Shown: positions 6,881 to 13,850, counted from the first letter of the stretch. The stretch: 13,850 bases of DNA from Paratractidigestivibacter sp963605405 (GCA_963605405.1 CAVCUP010000039.1:1-13850), one strand, 5' to 3'. Notes: generated from the sequence alone by a model not told the origin. Translations and numbers: made by a program.

Positions 6881-9067
6881 ATGAACGAGGGCATGACCGG
6901 CCAGCAGGTATCGCTATTCGGGGATAGCGCCGAGACGGGCGACGCCGCGGCCAAGGGCGGCCGGCAGAATTCGCCTGCGAACCCGCGCGCCCGCGCCGCG
7001 GAGCTGAACCGCCTGCTCAAGACCCATGCCTACAAGTACTACGCGCTCGACAAGCCCGAGGTCACCGACGCCGAGTTCGACCGCTGGGTCCACGAGCTCC
7101 GAGCCATCGAGGCCGAGCACCCCGAGCTCGTATCCGACGACTCCTACACCCAGCGCGTGGGCGGCTACGTCGCCGAGCAGTTCGAGCCGGTGACCCATGC
7201 CGCGCGCATGTACTCCATGGACGACGCCATGAACCTCGGCGAGCTCGACGAGTGGCTCGCCCGCACCGATGAGGCGCTGGGCTCTACGCCCGAGCGCCCC
7301 GTGGCCTACACCTGTGAGCTTAAAATCGACGGCCTCGGCGTGGCGCTTACGTACCGAGACGCGCAGTTCGTCCGCGCGGCAACGCGCGGCGACGGCACCA
7401 CGGGTGAGAACGTGACGGCCAACGTCCTCACCATCAAGGATATCCCGCACGCGCTTGCCCCTGCCGGCCTCGAGCGCGTGGCCGACGCCGGTCTCGGCCA
7501 GTCCGTCGAGGTGCGCGGCGAGGTCTACATGCCCAAGCACAGCTTCGCGCGCCTGAACGAGGACGCCGACGCCGCCGGGCGCGAGCCCTTCGCCAACCCG
7601 AGAAACGCCGCGGCGGGCAGCCTGCGCCAGAAGGACCCCAAGGTCACCGCCCACCGCGACCTCGAGACCTTCATCTACGCCGTGGCCGACGAGGCGCCCC
7701 TCTCCGTGAGCTCGCAGTGGCAGTTCCTCGAGTGGCTGCGGGACTGCGGCTTCAGCGTGAATCCGAACGCCGCCCGCTGCACGAGCGCCGCCGAGGTGCA
7801 CGACTTCTGCGCGAACGCCCTCGCGCACCGCGACGACCTCGACTACGACATCGACGGCGTGGTCGTCAAGGTCGACTCCTTCGCTTCGCAGGCCGCCCTC
7901 GGCTTCACGGCGCGCGCGCCGCGCTGGGCCATCGCCTTCAAGTTCCCGCCGGAGGAGAAGCGCACTGTCCTGCGCCAGATCCGCATCCAGGTGGGCCGCA
8001 CGGGCGTGCTCACCCCGGTCGCCGAGTTCGACCCGGTGCTCGTGGCCGGCTCCACCATCGCGCGCGCCACGCTCCACAACATCGACGAGATCCGCCGCAA
8101 GAACGTCCGCGTGGGCGACACGATCGTGGTCCACAAGGCCGGCGACGTGATCCCCGAGGTCGTGGGCCCCGTGCTCGACCTGCGTCCCGCCGACGCGCCC
8201 GAGTTCCAGATGCCCGAGGCGTGCCCCTCCTGCGGCAGCCCCGTCATCCGGGAGGAGGGCGAGGTCGCCTACCGCTGCGTTTCCATCGACTGCCCGGCGC
8301 AGGCCACCGAGCGCCTCATCCACTGGGGGAGCCGCAACGCCATGGACATCGACGGCCTGGGCGACGAGCTCGTGGGCCGCATGGTGGAGCAGGGGCTTCT
8401 TTCCGACGTGGCCGACTTCTACGACAAGCTCTCCGAGGCGTCGCTCGCCGACGTCTCCATGGGCCGTCAGTCCGTGGACGGCGACGACATCGTGGTGGGC
8501 AAGGTCATTGCGAAGAAGGTCATGGCGCAGGTGGAGGAGTCCAAGGGCCGCGGCCTCGCGCGCGTGCTCTTCGGCCTCGGCATCCGCCACGTGGGCGCGA
8601 ACGTGGCGGCGGCCCTCGCCAAGCACTTCGGGAGCATGCAGGCGCTTCTTGCCGCCGGCGAGGAGGACATCGCCGCCATCGACGGCGTCGGGCCCAAGAT
8701 CGCGGCCTCGGTCCGCGAGTTCCTGAGCATCGAGAAGAACATTGCCGTGGTGGAGCGCCTGCGCGTGGCCGGTGTCGTGCTCGAGGAGGAGCAGACGGAG
8801 CACGCTCGCCCGCAGACGCTCGCGGGGCTCATCTTCGTGCTCACGGGTACCCTCGAGAAGTACAACCGCGCCGACGCCGGCAACCAGCTCAAAGCCCTGG
8901 GCGCCAAGGTCTCGGGTTCCGTCTCGAAGAAGACGAGCTACGTGGTGGCGGGCGCGGCGGCGGGCTCGAAGCTCACGAAGGCCGAGAGCCTCGGGGTGCC
9001 CGTGCTCGACGAGGACGCCCTCGACCGCATCCTTACCACCGGGGAGGCTCCCGCTGCGGGCGAGTAG
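6881..9067 (+). CDS. ligA: NAD-dependent DNA ligase LigA
   Basis: Seals nicks in duplex DNA during replication and repair, using NAD+ to adenylate itself. I chose ATG 6881 (728 residues): TTTTGGAGTG precedes it and the domains follow normally; in-frame ATGs at 6686 and 6893 are alternatives. An extension of about 35 residues contains QVSLF (9-13). Then come the Ia domain (YKYYALDKPEVTDAEFD), nucleotidyltransferase with Lys148 of KIDG, the OB fold with GRTGVLTPVAEF (372-383), a Cys4 zinc finger (Cys448, Cys451, Cys466, Cys471), the helix-hairpin-helix region (about 500-625), and a BRCT domain (about 645-718). One hairpin motif, where most ligases have GFGEKSA, is replaced by a longer MGRQSVDGDDIVVGKV stretch. 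No clear promoter was found; TTGCAC at 6831 lacks a good -10. The gene appears to stand alone. Confidence 0.96.
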   Translation: MNEGMTGQQVSLFGDSAETGDAAAKGGRQNSPANPRARAAELNRLLKTHAYKYYALDKPEVTDAEFDRWVHELRAIEAEHPELVSDDSYTQRVGGYVAEQFEPVTHAARMYSMDDAMNLGELDEWLARTDEALGSTPERPVAYTCELKIDGLGVALTYRDAQFVRAATRGDGTTGENVTANVLTIKDIPHALAPAGLERVADAGLGQSVEVRGEVYMPKHSFARLNEDADAAGREPFANPRNAAAGSLRQKDPKVTAHRDLETFIYAVADEAPLSVSSQWQFLEWLRDCGFSVNPNAARCTSAAEVHDFCANALAHRDDLDYDIDGVVVKVDSFASQAALGFTARAPRWAIAFKFPPEEKRTVLRQIRIQVGRTGVLTPVAEFDPVLVAGSTIARATLHNIDEIRRKNVRVGDTIVVHKAGDVIPEVVGPVLDLRPADAPEFQMPEACPSCGSPVIREEGEVAYRCVSIDCPAQATERLIHWGSRNAMDIDGLGDELVGRMVEQGLLSDVADFYDKLSEASLADVSMGRQSVDGDDIVVGKVIAKKVMAQVEESKGRGLARVLFGLGIRHVGANVAAALAKHFGSMQALLAAGEEDIAAIDGVGPKIAASVREFLSIEKNIAVVERLRVAGVVLEEEQTEHARPQTLAGLIFVLTGTLEKYNRADAGNQLKALGAKVSGSVSKKTSYVVAGAAAGSKLTKAESLGVPVLDEDALDRILTTGEAPAAGE

Positions 9068-9078
9068 GGCAGCGTCGA

Positions 9079-9115
9079 GAGACGCGCCGCGGGCGAGAGG
9101 AGCGCGTCTCCTCTC
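9079..9115 (+). terminator. Candidate hairpin after ligA
   Basis: GAGACGCGC (9079-9087) pairs perfectly with GCGCGTCTC (9102-9110) around a 14-base loop, followed by pyrimidine-rich CTCTCATCT rather than a true U tract. It starts 11 bases after the ligA stop codon. A weak or factor-assisted terminator is likely. Confidence 0.45.
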
Positions 9116-9137
9116 ATCTGGGGCGCAGGCGAGAAGC

Positions 9138-9205
9138 NNNNNNNNNNNNNNNNNNNNNNNNNNNNNNNNNNNNNNNNNNNNNNNNNNNNNNNNNNNNNNN
9201 NNNNN
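9138..9205. other. Assembly gap (68 unknown bases)
   Basis: Run of 68 Ns. Its right border enters a GC-rich 32-base repeat, so the gap probably marks an assembly failure in a repeat, and its true length may differ from 68. Confidence 0.98.
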
Positions 9206-9255
9206 ATCGCCGCCGACCGCGCCCGGCCTTCGGCGCTATCGCCGCCGACCGCGCC
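9206..9255. repeat. 32-base-period GC-rich direct repeat at the gap edge
   Basis: The 18-base word ATCGCCGCCGACCGCGCC occurs identically at 9206-9223 and 9238-9255, a period of 32. The first copy touches the N run, so more copies may lie inside the gap. The second copy encodes the basic C-terminus and stop codon of the leftward gene. Confidence 0.75.
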
Positions 9256-9682
9256 TCCGGCTCGCCTCCATGGCCGCGAGCCGCGCCTCTATCGACCTCA
9301 TCGTGACCATGCGGTGCGCGTCTTCCTTCCAGTTCTCGAGCGCGCCGCTGTCGCAGAGCTGCCCCACGCGGGTACGGGAGACGCCGAGGATCTGGGCCGC
9401 GTCCGAGGCGATGACGGCGGGCAGGGCGCCGAGCTTGCCGTGTGTGCAGGCGTAGAAGGCCTTGCCTCCGTGGGCGCACGAGAGCCCCTCGTTCGTGGGG
9501 AAGGGGCGGTTTCTCTGCAGGACGACCTCGTCAACGTAGTCGACGAGCCACTCCGTCGCCGCACGGTAGGCGTCGCACGGGTTCTCCACGGGAATCGCGA
9601 CGTCGTCGAATCCCATGGGGCCGACGATGAGCTGGTTGTTGTTCTGTGAGCGGTATATCTCGAAATGCAGCCCGTAGACCAT
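9236..9682 (-). CDS. Small helix-turn-helix protein of unknown function
   Basis: Protein of 148 residues read leftward, starting MVYGLHFEIYRSQNNNQ. Residues 92-135 form a MerR/excisionase-type helix-turn-helix (ASDAAQILGVSRTRVGQLC, then a GAL...W...HRMV wing), so DNA binding is likely. The N-terminal 90 residues are not a domain I recognise; they contain FDDVAIPVENPCDAYRA and a CAH...CTH arrangement (Cys69, His71, Cys79, His81) that could bind metal. The C-terminus is basic (SRRRGRRR) and encoded by the repeat next to the gap. ATG 9682 is the only suitable Met; its ribosome-binding site is weak, and a longer antisense extension through fprA is rejected. The gene is divergent from fprA, with about 175 bases between. 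It could be a local regulator or the remnant of a mobile or toxin-antitoxin unit. Confidence 0.75.
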   Translation of the reverse strand: MVYGLHFEIYRSQNNNQLIVGPMGFDDVAIPVENPCDAYRAATEWLVDYVDEVVLQRNRPFPTNEGLSCAHGGKAFYACTHGKLGALPAVIASDAAQILGVSRTRVGQLCDSGALENWKEDAHRMVTMRSIEARLAAMEASRRRGRRR

Positions 9683-9705
9683 GACGTCTCGATTCAAAAT
9701 GGTCA

Positions 9706-9734
9706 AATATTGGATGTAAATGTACGGTTGTTCA
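9706..9734 (-). promoter_or_regulatory. Candidate promoter of the leftward helix-turn-helix gene
   Basis: On the minus strand TGAACA (9729-9734) and AATATT (9706-9711) are separated by 17 bases, about 24 bases before the ATG, in the most AT-rich stretch of the window. Predicted leader is short. Confidence 0.4.
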
Positions 9735-9772
9735 GGAGCTTTTAAGAGATGAGGCCGTTGAGCTTCGGCAAA

Positions 9773-9856
9773 AGGGGGCAAAATCCCCTCTGAGCGTTTT
9801 TTGGCTGTTGCAGTGTTGTCGCCCGCCCGCGCGGGCACCCGACCGAAGGAGAGAAC
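9773..9856 (+). promoter_or_regulatory. Leader region of the flavodiiron gene
   Basis: Contains a short hairpin (AGGGG 9773-9777 with CCCCT 9785-9789), a TTTTTT run at 9797-9802, and the perfect palindrome GCCCGCGCGGGC at 9825-9836. The run and hairpin resemble a weak terminator or attenuator ahead of the coding sequence. AAGGAG (9846-9851) is the ribosome-binding site. No clear -35/-10 pair was found. Confidence 0.4.
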
Positions 9857-11020
9857 ATGGACATAACCAAGGACATCATCTACATCGGCGTGAACGACCA
9901 CGACATCGACCTCTTCGAGGGCCAGTACGACGTGAGCGAGAGCGGCATGGCGTACAACTCCTACGTCGTCCTCGGCGCCGACAAGGTCGCCGTGACCGAC
10001 ACGGTGGACGCGAACTTCGTCGACGAGTGGCTCGGCAACCTCGACCGCGCCCTTGCCGGCCGCAGGCCCGACTATCTCGTGGTCCACCACATGGAGCCCG
10101 ACCACTCCGCGGGCATCGCCGCCTTCATGGACGCCTACCCCGAGGCCGAGGTCGTCTCTTCCGCCCCCGCGTTCAAGATGATGGCCGCCTACTTCGGGCG
10201 CGACTTCGCCGACCGCAGGGTCGTCGCCAAGGAGGGCTTCTCGCTTGACCTTGGCGGCCACCGCCTCGACTTCATCGGCGCGTCCAACGTCCACTGGCCG
10301 GAGGTTCTCTTCTCCTACGACCCCGCCGACAAGGTGCTCTTCTCCGCCGACGGCTTCGGCAAGTTCGGCGCGAACGACGTCGAGGATCCCGAGGGCTGGG
10401 CTTGCGAGGCGCGCCGTTACTACTTCGGCATCGTCGGAAAGTTCGGCACGAACGTCCAGGCGGTCCTCAAGAAGGCGGCCGGGCTCCAGATCGAGAGGAT
10501 CTGCCCGCTCCACGGCCCCGTCCTCGACGAGAACCTCGGTTACTACCTCGAGACGTACGACACCTGGTCCTCCTATAAGCCCGAGGACGCAGGCGTGACC
10601 ATCGCCTATGCCTCGGTCTACGGCCACACCAAGCAGGCGGCGCTCGAGCTCGCCCGCGCGCTCGAGGCCCGCGGCCAGAAGGCCTCTCTCTTCGACCTCG
10701 CCCGCGACGACATGGCCGAGGCCGTCGAGGACGCGTTCCGCTACGACCGCCTGGTGCTGGCGAGCGTGACGTACAACGGCGGCGTTTTCCCGTATATGAG
10801 CACGTTCATCCACACGCTCGCCGAGCACGCCTATCAGAACCGCAAGATCGCGCTCGTCGAGTCCGGCACCTGGGCGCCCACGGCCGCGAAGGTCATGCGC
10901 GCGCAGCTCGAGGAGATGAAGGACATCGAGTTTGCGGATACCGTGGTTACGGTCCGCGGCGCCCTCGACGACTCCTCGCGTGCCCAGATCGCGGCGCTCG
11001 CGGATGAGCTGAGCGCGTAG
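9857..11020 (+). CDS. FprA-family flavodiiron protein (A-type flavoprotein)
   Basis: Cytosolic enzyme of 387 residues that reduces O2 to water and/or NO to N2O at a diiron site fed by FMN; typical of anaerobes facing transient oxygen. The metallo-beta-lactamase-like domain (1-245) keeps all iron ligands: His78, Glu80, Asp82 and neighbouring His83 (HMEPDH), His146 (NVHWPE), Asp165 (FSADGFG) and His219 (PLHGP). The flavodoxin-like domain (about 247-385) has the FMN-phosphate loop YASVYGHTK and the TYNGG and SGTWAP loops. There is no rubredoxin or flavin reductase domain, so the electron donor must be a separate protein. The O2 versus NO preference cannot be read from sequence. Monocistronic, with a strong ribosome-binding site and terminator. 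Confidence 0.95.
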   Translation: MDITKDIIYIGVNDHDIDLFEGQYDVSESGMAYNSYVVLGADKVAVTDTVDANFVDEWLGNLDRALAGRRPDYLVVHHMEPDHSAGIAAFMDAYPEAEVVSSAPAFKMMAAYFGRDFADRRVVAKEGFSLDLGGHRLDFIGASNVHWPEVLFSYDPADKVLFSADGFGKFGANDVEDPEGWACEARRYYFGIVGKFGTNVQAVLKKAAGLQIERICPLHGPVLDENLGYYLETYDTWSSYKPEDAGVTIAYASVYGHTKQAALELARALEARGQKASLFDLARDDMAEAVEDAFRYDRLVLASVTYNGGVFPYMSTFIHTLAEHAYQNRKIALVESGTWAPTAAKVMRAQLEEMKDIEFADTVVTVRGALDDSSRAQIAALADELSA

Positions 11021-11046
11021 CCCCCGGCAAGGGAATCGCGACCAAG

Positions 11047-11082
11047 AAGTGGGCAAAGGGACCTTCCCTTTGCCCACTTTTT
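11047..11082 (+). terminator. Strong intrinsic terminator after the flavodiiron gene
   Basis: A perfect 14-bp stem (11047-11060 AAGTGGGCAAAGGG pairs with 11066-11079), a 5-base loop ACCTT, and a T tract ending at 11082. The clearest terminator in the window. Confidence 0.95.
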
Positions 11083-11139
11083 ATGTTTATACAAGGCGGG
11101 TGAGCGACGCGTGCTCGGCAATTTAAGGTAACCAAAAGT

Positions 11140-11180
11140 GTAAAGCAGGTTCTTTGTAGGCTCGCTACCTGCGGCTTTAC
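11140..11180 (+). promoter_or_regulatory. Structured leader element upstream of the VTC gene
   Basis: GTAAAGC-AGGT (11140-11150) pairs with ACCTGCGGCTTTAC (11167-11180), leaving a 3-base bulge. Inside, GTAG and CTAC can pair around GCTCG. The result is one long bulged hairpin with no U tract, about 60 bases before the start codon. TATTCT at 11209-11214 is a possible -10 box with only a weak -35. A small hairpin TCAGG-CA-CCTGA (11218-11229) abuts the ribosome-binding site AAAGGAG (11231-11237). Confidence 0.4.
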
Positions 11181-11242
11181 ATCTAGCTGATTTTAAGCCC
11201 TGGTCAGTATTCTCACTTCAGGCACCTGAGAAAGGAGAAGCC

Positions 11243-11962
11243 ATGGGCACCTCAGATACCAAACACCAGCTTGTGTTCAAGCGCAAAGAGATCAAGTTCC
11301 TCCTGAGCGGAAGCCAGCGCGCGGCCCTCGAGGAGGTCCTCGCCGCGCGGATGGTCCCCGACGAGCACGGCGCCTCGACGGTCCGCAACGTCTACTACGA
11401 CACCCCGACCGCGCTTCTTGCCAGGAGGTCCGCCGAGCACCCGGCGTACAAGGAGAAGCTCCGCACACGTTGCTACGGCGTCCCGCATCCCTTCGACCCC
11501 GTCTTCGTCGAGCTCAAGAAGAAGTGCGACGGCATCGTGTACAAGCGCCGCTGCTCGCTTCCCGCGGCCGACGCCGCCGAGCTCCTGGCCGGTCGCGGCC
11601 GGCCCATCAACCAGATCGAGCGGGAGATCGATTGGACTTGCCGCCGCTACGAGGGCCTGCGCCCCACGGCCTACCTGGCCTACGACCGCGTCGCCTACTT
11701 CGATCCCGACGACCGCGATCTGCGCGTGACCTTCGACGAGAACGTCCGCGTGCGCTGGGACGATGTTCGCCTCTCCGGTCCCGACTCGGGATCGCGCGTG
11801 CTCGACGAGGGACTCTCGATCCTCGAGGTCAAGACCTCGAAGGCCATGCCCATCTGGCTCGTCCGCTACCTCGAGGGCATTGGCGCGCAGAAGACGAGCT
11901 TCTCGAAGTACGGGCGCGCCTGGGAGCTGCGCGGCCCCGACGCGATGCTCGCCTGCGCGTAG
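11243..11962 (+). CDS. VTC-domain polyphosphate polymerase
   Basis: Protein of 239 residues consisting of one VTC domain, the tunnel-shaped catalytic fold of yeast Vtc4, which makes polyphosphate from ATP. The basic and acidic residues lining the tunnel are present: Glu16/Lys18 (KRKEIKF), YYDTP (51-55), Lys72/Arg74/Arg76 (KEKLRTR), Glu90/Lys92 (VELKKK), Arg102, Arg149 (YDRVAY), Arg161, Glu195/Lys197 (LEVKTSK) and Lys222 (FSKYGR). There is no SPX domain or membrane segment, so the protein is soluble or held by a partner. A DUF4956 membrane-protein gene follows after 178 bases; the pairing of these two families is common. Product activity is inferred from the family. AAAGGAG upstream fixes the start. 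Confidence 0.88.
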   Translation: MGTSDTKHQLVFKRKEIKFLLSGSQRAALEEVLAARMVPDEHGASTVRNVYYDTPTALLARRSAEHPAYKEKLRTRCYGVPHPFDPVFVELKKKCDGIVYKRRCSLPAADAAELLAGRGRPINQIEREIDWTCRRYEGLRPTAYLAYDRVAYFDPDDRDLRVTFDENVRVRWDDVRLSGPDSGSRVLDEGLSILEVKTSKAMPIWLVRYLEGIGAQKTSFSKYGRAWELRGPDAMLACA

Positions 11963-12140
11963 CGCCCTGCATCTTCGCGCGACGCCGGTCCATGTCTGGG
12001 CCGTTGGCAAGAAATGCTTCGTGACCTGCGCCTCGTTTATCGTCTCTATAAATTTCCGCTCTGCTTGCGCCCTCTCGGCGCATTCGGCCGGCGCCCCTTT
12101 GCGTTCCCACCCGACACCTTCTCGGCAAGGAGACCCCACC

Positions 12141-12821
12141 ATGCTCACGTCCGTGTACTCCGACCTCGCCTCTGTTGCGCCCGACCTCGGGTCGCTCACG
12201 ATCTGCATCATCGCGGCGCTTCTCTTCGGCGTCGCCCTCGCCCTGTGCTGTTGCGCCCGCGGCCGCGCGAGCCGCTCGCTCGGCAGCACGCTCGCGGTCC
12301 TTCCCGCCATCGTCTGCGTCGTCATCGCCCTCGTCGACGGCAACGTGGGCGCGGGCGTGGCCGTGGCCGGCGCCTTCTCGCTCGTCCGCTTCCGCAGCGT
12401 GCCGGGCAGCGCGCGCGACATGGGCTTCGTGTTCCTCGCCATGTGCGTGGGCCTCGCTTGCGGCATGGGTTATCTCACCGTCGCGGCCGTGACCACGGTG
12501 CTCGTGGGCGGCGCCTATCTCGTCTCGACCGCCGCGGGCCTCGCGGGCCGCGACCCCGAGCGCTCCCGTACCCTGCGCGTGAGCGTCCCGGAGGACCTCG
12601 ACTACACCTCGCTCTTTGACGACATCTTGGCTACCTATGCAAAAACAAGCCGTCTGACCTGCGTGAAGACGGCAAACATGGGCAGTCTCTACAAGCTTAC
12701 CTACGAGGTGGAGCTGGCCCGCGGCGCGAGCGAGCGCGAGCTCATCGACGCCGTCCGGTGCCGCAACGGCAACCTTGAGGTGTCCCTTTCGTACGGGGAG
12801 ATGACCGGCAATGAGCTGTAA
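12141..12821 (+). CDS. DUF4956 membrane protein
   Basis: Protein of 226 residues with four or five predicted membrane segments (about 17-38, 50-66, 69-82, 94-112, 113-135) and a soluble C-terminal domain (about 144-222). The family signature FSLVRFRSVPGSARDMGFVF lies at 79-98. Biochemical function is unknown. Neighbourhood with a VTC polymerase suggests it anchors the enzyme or passes its product through the membrane (inference). ATG 12141 has AAGGAG at 12127-12132. The 178 bases before it contain CTATAAATT around 12046-12054, a possible -10 box without a good -35. The last codons overlap the start of the next gene. Confidence 0.87.
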   Translation: MLTSVYSDLASVAPDLGSLTICIIAALLFGVALALCCCARGRASRSLGSTLAVLPAIVCVVIALVDGNVGAGVAVAGAFSLVRFRSVPGSARDMGFVFLAMCVGLACGMGYLTVAAVTTVLVGGAYLVSTAAGLAGRDPERSRTLRVSVPEDLDYTSLFDDILATYAKTSRLTCVKTANMGSLYKLTYEVELARGASERELIDAVRCRNGNLEVSLSYGEMTGNEL

Positions 12822-13850
12822 CGCGAACAAGGGCCTCGCGCGCCGCGCCTGCGCGGCCGGGCTCGTCGCCACGCTTTGGGCGATGCCCCTCATGGCCTGC
12901 TCCAGGGCGGGGGCCGCCGACTCGGAGACCTCGAGCGAGGCCGCGGTGTCTCTTTCCGCCTCGGACGGAAGCGTCGCGCACCTGCTTTCCTCCGAGGACT
13001 ACGTGAGCAATCGCGACCTCGACGCGAGCTACGACTCCTCCTCGGCGACCAAGATCGCGCTCTCCGACTCTGGCTGCACGGTTTCCGGCTCGGGCGCTGA
13101 GGCAGAGGGAACCACCGTGACCATTACCGCCGCGGGCACCTACGTGGTCTCCGGCTCGGTCTCCGACGGACAGATCGTCGTGAACGCGGACGGCGAGAAG
13201 GTCCAGCTCGTGCTCGATGGCGCCAGCGTGACCAGCTCGAACTCGGCCGCGCTCCTCGTGCGAACCGCGAAGAAGGTATGGGTCACGCTCGCGGACGGCA
13301 CGCGGAGCACCCTCGCGTCGACGGGCGAGTTCGCGGCCGACGACGAGCTCACCGTCGACGGGGCCGTCTTCTGCAAGGCAGACCTCACGGTCAATGGAGG
13401 GGGCTCGCTCTTTGTGAGCTCGGCCGCGGGCCACGGCATCGTGTGCAAGGACGAGCTCGTGCTCGTGTCCGGCGACGTGGCCGTTGAGGCCGCCAAGCAC
13501 GCGATCCAAGCAAAGGACGCCCTCTGCGCGGTCGGCGGCACGTGGTCGCTCACTGCCGGCACGGACGGCGTCCATTGCGGCGATGACGATGACGCCGAGA
13601 AGGGCACGGTCCTCATCACGGGCGGCAGCTTCGCGATCACGGCGAGCTCCGACGGCATCGACGCGGCCAACACGCTCGAGGTGGACGGGGGAGAGCTGAC
13701 GGTCTCCGCGGGCGACGACGGCCTGCACTCCGAGTACGCGCTGCAGATCGACGGCGGCGTCGTCACCGTGAGCGAGAGCTACGAGGGCCTTGAGGGCTCG
13801 ACCGTGACCGTCAACGGCGGGGAGATAGACGTCACCTCCTCCGATGACGG
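12811..13850 (+). CDS. Cthe_2159-like carbohydrate-binding lipoprotein, 3' end outside window
   Basis: Reading frame open to the right edge (346 residues visible). It starts with a Lys/Arg-containing signal peptide and lipobox LMAC, so Cys30 is the probable lipidated residue and the protein sits on the outer face of the membrane. After a Ser/Glu-rich linker and an ALSDSGCTVSGSG start, repeated strands with GG/DG turns follow (ITAAGTYVVSGSVSDG, VDGGELTVSAGDDGLHSE, IDGGVVTVSESYEGLEGS, VNGGEIDVTSSDDG). This matches the right-handed beta-helix of Cthe_2159-type carbohydrate-binding domains, known to bind acidic plant polysaccharides in one case. The start overlaps the DUF4956 gene by 11 bases, indicating translational coupling; GGGGAG at 12795-12800 may serve as ribosome-binding site. 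The ligand here is unknown. Confidence 0.87.
   Translation, partial: MSCNANKGLARRACAAGLVATLWAMPLMACSRAGAADSETSSEAAVSLSASDGSVAHLLSSEDYVSNRDLDASYDSSSATKIALSDSGCTVSGSGAEAEGTTVTITAAGTYVVSGSVSDGQIVVNADGEKVQLVLDGASVTSSNSAALLVRTAKKVWVTLADGTRSTLASTGEFAADDELTVDGAVFCKADLTVNGGGSLFVSSAAGHGIVCKDELVLVSGDVAVEAAKHAIQAKDALCAVGGTWSLTAGTDGVHCGDDDDAEKGTVLITGGSFAITASSDGIDAANTLEVDGGELTVSAGDDGLHSEYALQIDGGVVTVSESYEGLEGSTVTVNGGEIDVTSSDD

Noticed and set aside
6914..8803. 629-residue minus-strand open frame opposite ligA
   Set aside because: Antisense shadow; ligA carries all its domains on the plus strand.
9683..11077. Long upstream extension of the leftward helix-turn-helix frame through fprA
   Set aside because: It is antisense to a complete flavodiiron gene and its terminator; the protein-like sequence begins at 9682.

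Overview
The window looks like a chromosomal segment of a GC-rich anaerobic actinobacterium. Gene content and protein style fit the Coriobacteriia (Collinsella/Olsenella-like). That placement rests on overall GC, acidic high-GC codon use, an oxygen-reducing flavodiiron protein and remembered family resemblance; no marker gene was compared. No rRNA, tRNA, CRISPR array, transposase or phage gene is visible. One run of 68 Ns (9138-9205) interrupts the sequence.

Layout, left to right: (1) the 3' part of an HtrA/DegP-type membrane-anchored serine protease with a PDZ domain and a Gly/Tyr/Asn-rich tail, closed by a strong terminator. (2) A DUF2130 protein with a long hendecad-repeat coiled coil and a nuclease-like D...ExK signature. 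(3) A copper-resistance operon: two near-identical CsoR operators, one placed over the promoter, then csoR and copA. CopA carries a CopZ-like metal-binding domain fused at its C-terminus, preceded by its own ribosome-binding site and ATG. (4) A 317-base intergenic region holding five copies of a 23-base bipartite element. Two copies point left and three point right, with same-orientation spacings of 41, 51 and 41 bases; one opposed pair forms the copA terminator. (5) ligA, NAD-dependent DNA ligase, with an N-terminal extension carrying a sliding-clamp-binding-like motif. (6) The N gap, lying in a 32-base GC-rich repeat, followed by a leftward gene for a small helix-turn-helix protein. (7) A divergent rightward gene for a flavodiiron protein (FprA family) with a very clear terminator. 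(8) A rightward cluster of a VTC-domain polyphosphate polymerase, a DUF4956 membrane protein, and a lipoprotein of the Cthe_2159 beta-helix type that overlaps the DUF4956 gene by 11 bases and runs off the right edge.

In function the region joins envelope protein quality control, Cu(I) sensing and export, DNA ligation, O2/NO detoxification, and a membrane-linked polyphosphate/surface-polymer module. Points most worth checking are the phased bipartite repeat array upstream of ligA, the CopA-CopZ fusion with an internal start, the clamp motif on LigA, the unclassified CxH/CxH helix-turn-helix protein, and the VTC-DUF4956-lipoprotein module.
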